The translations under genes were made by a program, and so were the position numbers. This document shows, piece by piece, positions 1-5,861 of a stretch of DNA of 5,861 nt. The DNA lies in NCBI GenBank assembly GCA_029261955.1, contig JAJDAI010000431.1, positions 1 to 5,861 of the forward strand, written 5' to 3'. The stretch's first letter is position 1; each line of letters opens with the position of its first letter. This DNA is from Deltaproteobacteria bacterium (lineage in GTDB: Bacteria; Myxococcota_A; UBA796; UBA9615). The notes beneath the pieces were generated by a model. It had not been told where the DNA came from. It did not search any database and saw only the letters and a list, made by a program, of their open reading frames with translations.

Positions 1-1546
1 GCTGGACCTCTTCCTGCGCGAGCGTGACGGCCTTGGGCTCCTCGCCCGTGGCCGCCTCGATGTAGTCGCGGATCTCGATCTTCTGGGACTCGCCGGTGTC
101 CCGATCCACCGCGGCGACGTGCAGGATGCCGTTGCTGTCGATGCGGAAGGTCACGTCGATGCGCGGGACCATCTTCTCCGCTTCCCGGATGCCGGTCAGC
201 GTGAACTCGCCCAGCAGATCGTTCTCGGCCGCGAGCTTCGACTCGCCCTGCCGCACGACGATCTTCACCTCGGTCTGCCCGTCCTTGACGGTCGTGAAGG
301 ACCGGCTCTCGGAGCAGGGCACCGTGGTGTTCTTGTAGACGATGGCCTTGAAGAAGCCGCCGGCGGTGTCGCAGCCCAGGGAGAAGGGCGTGACGTCGAG
401 CAGCAGCGTGCTCTGCGTCTCGCTCTCCAGCGAGTAGCCGTGCACCGCGGAGCCGATGGCCACCACCTCTTCGGGATGCACGCCCTTGCAGGGGTTCATG
501 CCGAAGAAGATCCGGATCGTCTCCTGGATCTTCGGCATGCGCGTCATGCCGCCGACGAGGATGATCTCCTCGAGCTCCTCGATGGAGACGTTGGCGGTGC
601 GCAGGGCCTGGTCGGTGATCTTGATCGTCTCGTTGACGAGGTCCTGGACCATCGTCTCGAGCTGGTCGCGCGTGAGCTCGACCTCGAGGTTGTGCTCGCC
701 GTGCAGGCGCGGGACCAGGATCGGCGTGCGGTCCACGAAGGACAGCTCGCACTTCGCCCGCTCCGCCGCGTCCTTGAGCCGCTGCAGCGCCTCCTTGTCC
801 TGGCGCGGGTCGATGCCCGACTGCTGCGCGAAGATGTCCGAGAGCCAGTTGACGATGCGGTAGTCGAAGTCCTCACCGCCCAGGAACGAGTCGCCCGCGG
901 TGCCGAGGATCTCGTAGACGCCGTCGCCCACCTCGAGCACGGACACGTCGAAGGTGCCGCCGCCCAGGTCGAAGACCGCGATCTTCTTGTTGATGTCCTT
1001 CTTGAAGCCGTAGGCCAGCGCGGCCGCCGTGGGCTCGTTGAGCAGGCGCAGGACGTTGAGCCCAGCCTTCTCGCCGGCCTCCATCGTGGCCTTGCGCTGC
1101 GCGTGGGTGAAGTTCGCGGGCACCGTGATGACCGCGTCGGTCACCGTGTCCCCATGGGCCTTCTCCGCGATCTCCTTGACCGCCTTGAGGATGATCGAGC
1201 TCGCCTCGACGGGCGTGATCTCGATCTCGCCCATGCGGAGCAGCACGCTGCCGTGCTCGCCCTCGACCACGTCGTAGGAGACGTGCTTGATCGACTCCTG
1301 GACCTCGGCGCTGTGGAACTTCCGGCCGATCAACCGCTTGATCGCGTAGAGGGTCTCGGTCGGGTGGGTGAGGATCAGCGCCTTCGCGCCGTGCCCCACC
1401 ACGAAGCGGCCGCGGCCCTTCATGGCGATGCAGGACGGGAGGATGTTGTATCCCCGCTCGTCCTCGATGACCTTCGGCCTGCCATCCCTGACCAGCGCGA
1501 CACAACTGTTGGTCGTGCCCAGGTCGATCCCGACGATCACGCCCAT
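1..1546 (-). CDS. dnaK: DnaK/Hsp70-family chaperone, likely a paralog; 3' end missing
   Basis: ATP-dependent cytosolic Hsp70 that should bind and release unfolded or regulatory client proteins. The frame is open from an ATG at 1546 to the window edge, giving 515 codons where DnaK usually has about 600-640, so most of the C-terminal lid is outside. Visible in the ATPase domain (about residues 1-378): the phosphate loop IDLGTTNSC (7-15), K70 in AIKRLIGRKF, NEPTAAALAYG, DLGGGTFDVS with T198 (at 953-955), and LVGGMTRMP. The extra segment after RLIGRKF typical of Gram-negative DnaK is present. The linker reads STLLLDVTP (379-387) where E. coli has a Val before LLLDV. The substrate domain is recognisable but diverged (GCDTAGGFF, then NTTVPCSESRSF). 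The start is chosen because MGVIVGIDLGTTNS matches the family N-terminus; AGGGAG lies 12 nt upstream and GGGG 5 nt upstream. It lies 83 nt after purF on the same strand, without grpE or dnaJ beside it. Hsp70 identity is firm; the specialised-paralog reading is inference. Confidence 0.93.
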   Translation of the reverse strand, partial: MGVIVGIDLGTTNSCVALVRDGRPKVIEDERGYNILPSCIAMKGRGRFVVGHGAKALILTHPTETLYAIKRLIGRKFHSAEVQESIKHVSYDVVEGEHGSVLLRMGEIEITPVEASSIILKAVKEIAEKAHGDTVTDAVITVPANFTHAQRKATMEAGEKAGLNVLRLLNEPTAAALAYGFKKDINKKIAVFDLGGGTFDVSVLEVGDGVYEILGTAGDSFLGGEDFDYRIVNWLSDIFAQQSGIDPRQDKEALQRLKDAAERAKCELSFVDRTPILVPRLHGEHNLEVELTRDQLETMVQDLVNETIKITDQALRTANVSIEELEEIILVGGMTRMPKIQETIRIFFGMNPCKGVHPEEVVAIGSAVHGYSLESETQSTLLLDVTPFSLGCDTAGGFFKAIVYKNTTVPCSESRSFTTVKDGQTEVKIVVRQGESKLAAENDLLGEFTLTGIREAEKMVPRIDVTFRIDSNGILHVAAVDRDTGESQKIEIRDYIEAATGEEPKAVTLAQEEVQ

Positions 1547-1629
1547 CGCTTCCCCGTGCTCCCTCTGACCTCCAGCGATCCAGCCGCAGTGATGCGCCCG
1601 GTGAGGTGGCCGAATCGGATCTTACGCGC
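1547..1629 (-). other. purF-dnaK intergenic gap
   Basis: This 83-nt gap is the only non-coding stretch of note in the window. It holds a possible -10 hexamer just after the purF stop and purine-rich Shine-Dalgarno candidates before the chaperone start. I see no strong hairpin with a U tract, so nothing shows that transcription stops between purF and the chaperone gene. No CIRCE-like inverted repeat (TTAGCACTC-N9-GAGTGCTAA type) is visible, so HrcA-type heat-shock control has no support in this gap. Confidence 0.6.
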
Positions 1630-1646
1630 TCAGGGAGATTCCGCAA
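1619..1646 (-). promoter_or_regulatory. Weak candidate sigma70-like promoter for the dnaK paralog
   Basis: On the minus strand TTGCGG (1646-1641) and TAAGAT (1624-1619) are separated by 16 nt. TTGCGG matches 3 of 6 bases of the -35 consensus and TAAGAT matches 4 of 6 of the -10. The -35 would lie inside the last codons of purF and the -10 just past its stop, giving a leader of roughly 65 nt before the chaperone ATG. Matches this weak arise by chance, so it is only a candidate; the alternative is read-through from the pur genes. Confidence 0.2.
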
Positions 1647-3057
1647 AAAGCGGGAGCTGCGGACGACGTTTCAGGTCGTCGTGCAGGACCGGGTACCGAC
1701 CGCTGAAGCAGGCGTCGCAGAAGCCGCCTTCGCCCGCGTGCACTGCTTCGTGCATGCCCGCGATGGACAGGTAGCCGATGGAATCTGCCCCCACGAAGCG
1801 ACCGATTTCGGCCACTTCGTTCTTCGATGCGATCAGTTCCTCGCGCGTGGGCGTGTCGATGCCGTACCAGCAGGGCCCGGTCGTGGGCGGGGCCGCGATG
1901 CGCAGGTGGATCTCGGCCGCCCCCGCCTCGCGCAACATCCGCACGATCTTCCGGCAGGTCGTGCCGCGCACGAGGCTGTCGTCGACCACCGCCACCCGCT
2001 TGCCGCGCAGCAGCTCGGGCACCGGGTTGAGCTTGAGCTTCACCCCGAAATCGCGAATCTGCTGGTTGGGCTCGATGAAGCTGCGGCCGACGTAGTGGTT
2101 GCGCACCAGGCCCAGCTCGAAGGGCTTGCCCAGCTTGCGCGCGTAGCCCAGGGCCGCCGCGACGCCCGAGTCGGGCACCGGCAAGACCATGTCCACGTCC
2201 GCGGGTTGCTCGATCGCCAGCCGGTCACCGAGGCGCAGGCGCACCGAATACACGTCCCGCCCCCAGAGCATCGTGTCCGGTCGGGCGAAGTAGAGGTACT
2301 CGAAGATGCAGGCGTTCGACTCCGACCGTGGGAAGGGGTGGAAGGAGCTCAGGCCGCCGTCGTCGATGACCACGACCTCGCCGGGGCTGACGTCGCGCAC
2401 GAAGCGGGCCCCGATGAGGTCGAGCGCGCAGGTCTCGGAGGCCAGCACCCAGCCACCGCCGGGCAGGCGTCCGATGACGAGCGGGCGGAAGCCGTGCGGA
2501 TCGCGCGTCGCCAGCAGCATGTCCTCGTTGAGGAAGACGATGGAGCCGGCCCCCTGCACGCGGGCCAGGGCGTCGACCACGCGATTGACGAAGGTCTTCT
2601 GCCGGCTGCGCGCGATGAGGTGCACGACGACTTCGGTGTCCGAGCTGGACTGGAAGATCGCGCCCTCGGCCTCGAGCTCGTCCCGGATCGATCGCGCGTT
2701 GACGTAGTTGCCGTTGTGCGCGACGGCCAGCTGACCCATGGCCCAGGTGGCCGTCAGGGGCTGGACGTTCGCCTCGCTGTTGCCCCCGGCGGTGCTGTAG
2801 CGCACGTGGCCGATGGCGCGGTTGCCCAACAGGCGCTGAAGCCCCGCCCGGTCCCCGAACACGTCGGCCACGAGGCCGCGGCCTCGCTGGGTGTAGAGGG
2901 CCTGCCCGTCGCTGGAGACGATGCCCGCGCCCTCCTGCCCCCGGTGCTGCAGCGCGTGCAGGCCCAGGTAGCAGAGGTTCGACGCCTCGGCGTGCCCCCA
3001 GACGGCGACGATGCCGCACTCGTCGTTGAAGGCGTCGGACGGAAGCAGGTCGGACAA
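1630..3057 (-). CDS. purF: Amidophosphoribosyltransferase (iron-sulfur type)
   Basis: Cytosolic enzyme of the first committed step of de novo purine synthesis: PRPP plus glutamine gives 5-phosphoribosylamine, glutamate and pyrophosphate. The product is 475 aa, normal for the family. The N-terminal Ntn-hydrolase glutaminase domain has a 13-residue propeptide before C14 (CGIVAVWG), which becomes the nucleophile after cleavage. R86 (HVRYSTAG), N115-G116 (AHNGNYVN) and D140 (SSDTEVV) look like the glutamine-site residues. The C-terminal phosphoribosyltransferase domain carries the PRPP loop VAVVDDSLVRGTT (355-367). Four cysteines, C250, C396 and C447/C450 (FCDACFSG), match the 4Fe-4S ligands of Bacillus subtilis PurF, so this is the cluster-bearing type that E. 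coli PurF is not. The start is a TTG, chosen because a purL stop lies in the same frame 9 nt upstream, AGGA sits 7 nt before it, and it yields a propeptide of usual length. Feedback inhibition by purine nucleotides is expected from the family. Translation is probably coupled to purL. Confidence 0.97.
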   Translation of the reverse strand: MSDLLPSDAFNDECGIVAVWGHAEASNLCYLGLHALQHRGQEGAGIVSSDGQALYTQRGRGLVADVFGDRAGLQRLLGNRAIGHVRYSTAGGNSEANVQPLTATWAMGQLAVAHNGNYVNARSIRDELEAEGAIFQSSSDTEVVVHLIARSRQKTFVNRVVDALARVQGAGSIVFLNEDMLLATRDPHGFRPLVIGRLPGGGWVLASETCALDLIGARFVRDVSPGEVVVIDDGGLSSFHPFPRSESNACIFEYLYFARPDTMLWGRDVYSVRLRLGDRLAIEQPADVDMVLPVPDSGVAAALGYARKLGKPFELGLVRNHYVGRSFIEPNQQIRDFGVKLKLNPVPELLRGKRVAVVDDSLVRGTTCRKIVRMLREAGAAEIHLRIAAPPTTGPCWYGIDTPTREELIASKNEVAEIGRFVGADSIGYLSIAGMHEAVHAGEGGFCDACFSGRYPVLHDDLKRRPQLPLFAESP

Positions 3058-3064
3058 GATGGAG

Positions 3065-3068
3065 TCCT
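3065..3068 (-). promoter_or_regulatory. purF ribosome binding site overlapping the purL stop
   Basis: AGGA on the minus strand lies 7 nt upstream of the purF TTG, and its first two bases are the last two of the purL TAG stop. This spacing supports TTG at 3057 as the start. No ATG or GTG in that frame lies between the purL stop and the TTG; the only codons there are GAC, TCC and ATC. The overlap suggests that ribosomes finishing purL hand over to purF. Confidence 0.6.
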
Positions 3069-5325
3069 AGGGGCGGGGCGGGTTGGGAGGCAAGCCGACG
3101 GCGGCCGTGAAGCCACCCTCCCACGCCGCTGCTGCATCGGGCAACGGAACGTTGACCACGACCTGCTGTTGCGCGTCGGTGATCCGCAGGGCGTCCCCGC
3201 CAATGCGGCCGGCGTGCCGGGCCTGGCAGCCCAGCTCCTGCGCCATCGCGAGCAGATCCGCGAGCTGCTCGGTCTCCACCGCCACCCAGGCGCAGCCGTG
3301 AGTCTCGCCGAAGAGCAGCAGCTCACGCGAGGACGCGTCGGGGTAGGCAGGCAGGTTCAGGTCGAAGCCGATCCGGCCTTCGATGGCCATCTCGGCCAGC
3401 GCCACCGCGAGGCCGCCCTCGGCCGGGTCGTGCGCAGCCAGGATGAGGCCGCGCTGGCAGCCGGCGACGAGCGTGCGCTGGAGCGCGATCTCGTGCTCCC
3501 AGTTGACCGACGGGGGCATGCCCTGCTCGAGGCCGTGGCAGACGGCGGCGTAGGTGCTGGCGCCGAAGGTCGGGCGCGCGGAGCCGAGCAGGACCAGCTC
3601 ACCGCTGGCCGGCAGGCCCATGCCGACCGCGTCGTCCTGGCTCTCCAGCAAACCGATCACGCCCAGCGTCGGCGTGGGGTGCACGCTCTGCGAGCCGGTC
3701 TCGTTGTAGAGGCTCACGTTGCCGCTCACGATCGGCACCTGCAGCTGCTCCAGGCCGAAGGCCAGGCCCTCGATGGCCCGCACGAGCTCCCACATGACCT
3801 CGGGGCGCTCGGGGTTGCCGAAGTTCAGGCAGTCCGTCGCGCCGATGGGCACGGCGCCCGTGCAGGCGACGTTGCGGCAGGACTCGGCCACGACGCCCTG
3901 GGCTCCGAGGAAGGGGTCCGCCTTGACGTGCATGGAGTTGCAGTCGGCCGTGACCGAGATCGCCTTCTCCGAGTGCGGGATGCGCAGGACCGCCGCGTCG
4001 CCGCTTCCGGGGCGGACCAGCGTGTTGAGGCGGACCATGTGGTCGTACTGGCGCCACACCCAGCGCTTGTCCGCGATGCCCGGGCTGGCGAGCAGCTGGA
4101 GCAGGACCGCGTTGGCGTCGCCGACGGGCGTGATGTCGGGCTCGGCCTGGCGCTCGGCCAGATCTGCGGGCTCCGCGGTGGGGCGGTGGTAGACCGGGGC
4201 GTCGTCCGTGAGCGCGCCCACGGGGATGGCCGCGACCTCGACGCCGTCTTCCAGGATCCGCCAGGTGCCGTCGTCGGTCACGACGCCGACCACCGCGGCC
4301 TCGAGGTCCCACTTCTCGAAGATGGCTTCGACTGCGGACTCCTTGCCCGCCGCCGCCACGATGAGCATGCGCTCCTGGGACTCGCTGAGCAGGCACTCGT
4401 AGGGGGTCATTCCGGGCTCACGCCGCGGGATCTTGTCGATGTCCAGCCGCAGGCCCGTGCCGCCGCGGCCCGCCATCTCCACCGAAGACGAGGTCAGACC
4501 GGCCGCGCCCATGTCCTGGATCGCGATGACCGAGTCGTCCTTCATGAGCTCGAGGCAGGCCTCCAGCACGCGCTTCTCGGTGTAGGGGTCGCCCACCTGC
4601 ACCGTGGGGCGCGGCCCCTCCTTGCCCTCTTCGAAGGTGTCCGAGGCCATGGTCGCGCCGTGGATGCCGTCGCGGCCCGTGCGGGAGCCGACGTAGAGCA
4701 CCGGGTTGCCGACGCCGGCCGCGATGCCGCGGAAGATCCGGTCGTTCTCGACCAGGCCGACGCACATGGCGTTGACCAGGTTGTTGCCGTTGAAGGAGGG
4801 GTGGAAGGCCACCTCCCCCGCGACGGTGGGCACGCCCATGCAGTTGCCGTAGCTGGCGATGCCGTCGACCACGCCCTCGACCAGGTACTTCGTCTTGGGG
4901 TGATCCGGCGCGCCGAAGCGCAGCGAGTTCAGCAGCGCGATGGGCCGCGCGTTCATCGTGAAGACGTCGCGCAGGATGCCGCCCACGCCCGTCGCCGCGC
5001 CCTGGAAGGGAGCGATGAAGCTGGGGTGGTTGTGGCTCTCCATCTTGAAGCAGATGCCGAGCCCGTCGCCGATGTCCACGACGCCGGCGTTCTCGCCTGG
5101 GCCCTGGAGCACGCGCGGCCCGGTCGTGGGCAGCTTCTTCAGGTGCACGCGCGAGGTCTTGTACGAGCAGTGCTCGGACCACATCACCGAGAAGACGCCC
5201 AGCTCGGTGTAGGTGGGCTCACGCCCGAGGATGTCGAGCACGCGCTGGTACTCGTCTTCCGTGAGTCCATGCTGGCTCACGAGGGCATCGGTGATGGCTG
5301 GATCGCCTTCGCGTGGTGTGCTCAC
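3067..5325 (-). CDS. purL: FGAM synthase, synthetase subunit (small PurL)
   Basis: Phosphoribosylformylglycinamidine synthase II: converts FGAR to FGAM using ATP and ammonia delivered by PurQ, the fourth step of de novo purine synthesis. At 752 aa it is the small form that assembles with separate PurQ and PurS, not the single-chain enzyme of about 1300 aa found in enterobacteria. Motifs in order: SEHCSYK (50-56) with the catalytic-type H52; FKMESHNHPS (93-102), GAATGVGGILRD (109-120) and GNCMGVPTVAGE (160-171) of the first ATP-binding half; SESQERM (314-320); then the second half with GATDCLNFGNP (495-505), SGNVSLYNE (534-542) and AHDPAEGGLA (631-640). The start is a GTG whose first bases overlap the purQ stop, with GGAG 11 nt upstream. 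The last residues, PPNPPRP, are unusually proline-rich. PurS is not encoded in this window but should be needed for the complex. Confidence 0.97.
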   Translation of the reverse strand: MSTPREGDPAITDALVSQHGLTEDEYQRVLDILGREPTYTELGVFSVMWSEHCSYKTSRVHLKKLPTTGPRVLQGPGENAGVVDIGDGLGICFKMESHNHPSFIAPFQGAATGVGGILRDVFTMNARPIALLNSLRFGAPDHPKTKYLVEGVVDGIASYGNCMGVPTVAGEVAFHPSFNGNNLVNAMCVGLVENDRIFRGIAAGVGNPVLYVGSRTGRDGIHGATMASDTFEEGKEGPRPTVQVGDPYTEKRVLEACLELMKDDSVIAIQDMGAAGLTSSSVEMAGRGGTGLRLDIDKIPRREPGMTPYECLLSESQERMLIVAAAGKESAVEAIFEKWDLEAAVVGVVTDDGTWRILEDGVEVAAIPVGALTDDAPVYHRPTAEPADLAERQAEPDITPVGDANAVLLQLLASPGIADKRWVWRQYDHMVRLNTLVRPGSGDAAVLRIPHSEKAISVTADCNSMHVKADPFLGAQGVVAESCRNVACTGAVPIGATDCLNFGNPERPEVMWELVRAIEGLAFGLEQLQVPIVSGNVSLYNETGSQSVHPTPTLGVIGLLESQDDAVGMGLPASGELVLLGSARPTFGASTYAAVCHGLEQGMPPSVNWEHEIALQRTLVAGCQRGLILAAHDPAEGGLAVALAEMAIEGRIGFDLNLPAYPDASSRELLLFGETHGCAWVAVETEQLADLLAMAQELGCQARHAGRIGGDALRITDAQQQVVVNVPLPDAAAAWEGGFTAAVGLPPNPPRP
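5322..5325 (-). other. GTGA stop/start overlap of purQ and purL
   Basis: The minus strand reads GTGA here: GTG opens purL and TGA closes purQ. This 4-nt overlap is a standard sign of translational coupling and suits two subunits of one enzyme made in fixed ratio. The best Shine-Dalgarno for purL, GGAG at 5340-5337, lies inside the end of purQ and 11 nt from the GTG. That spacing is a little long, consistent with reliance on coupling. Confidence 0.85.
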
Positions 5326-5861
5326 GGTCGCTCACGCTCCAGGAAGCTGTGGATCACGGATCGGAAGATCCAGGCGCCCGAGGCGTCCCCGAGGTCGGCC
5401 TCGGCGTTGCGCTCGGGGTGCGGCATCATCCCGAGCACGTTGCCGCCCTCGTTGCAGATGCCCGCGATGTTGTTCAAGGAACCGTTGGGGTTGTCGCCGC
5501 CCTCTTCGCCCGAGGCGTAGCGGAAGACCACCTGGTGGTTCTCCTCCAGGCTCTCCAGCGTGGCCTCGTCGGCGAAGTAGCAGCCGTCGTGGTGAGCGAT
5601 GGGCGCCACGAGCGTCTCGGGGCACAGCACCGTCCAGGGCGTGTGTCCGTTGGCCACGCGCAGGGTCGCGTCCTCGCAGATGAAGGTGAGGTCGCGGTTT
5701 CGCAGCAGCGCGCCGGGCAGCAAGCCGGACTCGCACAGGACCTGGAAGCCGTTGCAGATGCCGACGACGTAGCCGCCCGCTTCAGCGTGGCGAACCACAG
5801 CCTCCATGATCGGCGAGAAGTTGGCGATGGCCCCGCAGCGCAGGTAGTCGCCGTAGCTGAA
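5322..5861 (-). CDS. purQ: FGAM synthase, glutaminase subunit; 5' end missing
   Basis: Class I glutamine amidotransferase subunit of FGAM synthase. It hydrolyses glutamine and passes ammonia to PurL in the cytosolic PurS-PurQ-PurL complex. The frame is open up to the window edge, and 179 residues plus the stop are visible; family members are about 220-235 aa, so roughly 45-50 N-terminal residues are missing. The visible part opens with FSYGDYLRCGAIANFSP, typical of PurQ just after the GG of its oxyanion region. The nucleophile is the Cys of GICNGFQ (codon 5754-5756). The partner His and Glu are in MMPHPERN (5418-5420 and 5412-5414). LLPGALLRN and APIAHHDG are also family signatures. The ATG at 5807 is internal, because recognisable PurQ sequence continues upstream of it. 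The stop overlaps the purL start by 4 nt. Confidence 0.96.
   Translation of the reverse strand, partial: FSYGDYLRCGAIANFSPIMEAVVRHAEAGGYVVGICNGFQVLCESGLLPGALLRNRDLTFICEDATLRVANGHTPWTVLCPETLVAPIAHHDGCYFADEATLESLEENHQVVFRYASGEEGGDNPNGSLNNIAGICNEGGNVLGMMPHPERNAEADLGDASGAWIFRSVIHSFLERERP

Noticed and set aside
873..1646. A minus-strand open frame of 257 codons overlapping the chaperone and the purF end.
   Set aside because: It is a different frame from the Hsp70. Its translation is rich in G, R and A with no family motifs, while the Hsp70 frame stays open and conserved throughout.
1641..1680. Possible rho-independent terminator at the end of purF (hairpin plus T run).
   Set aside because: The T run falls inside the loop of one candidate stem (CCGC/GCGG) and is 11 nt away from the other hairpin. 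Both stems are short and lie within coding sequence, so neither has terminator geometry.
119..1774. A plus-strand open frame of about 550 codons opposite the chaperone gene.
   Set aside because: Same artefact: low-complexity composition and no domain. The opposite strand encodes a well-conserved Hsp70 over nearly the same span.
3058..3060. ATC as an alternative purF start nearer the Shine-Dalgarno.
   Set aside because: ATC is a very rare start codon and would leave only 4 nt after AGGA. TTG with 7 nt spacing is better.
1606..5520. A very long open frame (about 1300 codons) on the plus strand opposite purF and purL.
   Set aside because: It is the antisense shadow of G+C-rich codons. Its translation is dominated by A, R, V, D and H with no recognisable domain, while the minus strand encodes conserved PurF and PurL with intact catalytic motifs.
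5322..5807. Taking purQ as starting at the ATG at 5807.
   Set aside because: Conserved PurQ sequence (FSYGDYLRCGAIANFSP) continues in frame from that ATG to the window edge, so the true start lies outside.

Overview
The window is a compact stretch of bacterial DNA, by eye roughly two thirds G+C, and nearly all of it codes on the minus strand. Read in the direction of transcription (from high to low coordinates) it carries the end of purQ, complete purL, complete purF and the first 515 codons of a dnaK-family chaperone gene. Both edges cut through genes: purQ lacks its start beyond 5861, and the chaperone gene lacks its 3' end before 1.

The three purine genes are tightly packed. purQ and purL overlap by 4 nt (GTGA). 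purL and purF are separated by 9 nt, with the purF Shine-Dalgarno overlapping the purL stop. They encode two steps of de novo IMP synthesis. PurF makes phosphoribosylamine from PRPP and glutamine. PurQ and PurL are the glutaminase and synthetase subunits of formylglycinamidine ribonucleotide (FGAM) synthase. PurL is the short form that works with separate PurQ and PurS subunits; purS is not seen here and would be expected upstream of purQ or elsewhere. The order purQ-purL-purF matches the Bacillus pur operon, and PurF is the iron-sulfur, propeptide-bearing Bacillus type.

An 83-nt gap follows purF, and then comes an Hsp70 with an intact ATPase domain but a clearly diverged substrate-binding domain. 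It is more likely an extra DnaK paralog than the housekeeping chaperone: no grpE or dnaJ is adjacent, the two substrate-arch residues differ from E. coli DnaK, and the region after the beta-sandwich does not resemble the usual sequence. The ATPase domain carries the extra segment near residue 80 that is typical of DnaK from Gram-negative bacteria. High G+C, a Gram-negative-type Hsp70 paralog and Bacillus-type PurF/PurL/PurQ together would fit a delta-proteobacterial or myxobacterial-like lineage or a related high-G+C Gram-negative phylum, but the assignment is tentative.

I found no RNA gene, mobile element, CRISPR array or clear terminator, and no non-coding stretch longer than 83 nt. Most of the window is ordinary metabolism. 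The chaperone paralog and the purL/purF junction are the parts worth a second look; I do not see a convincing undescribed system.
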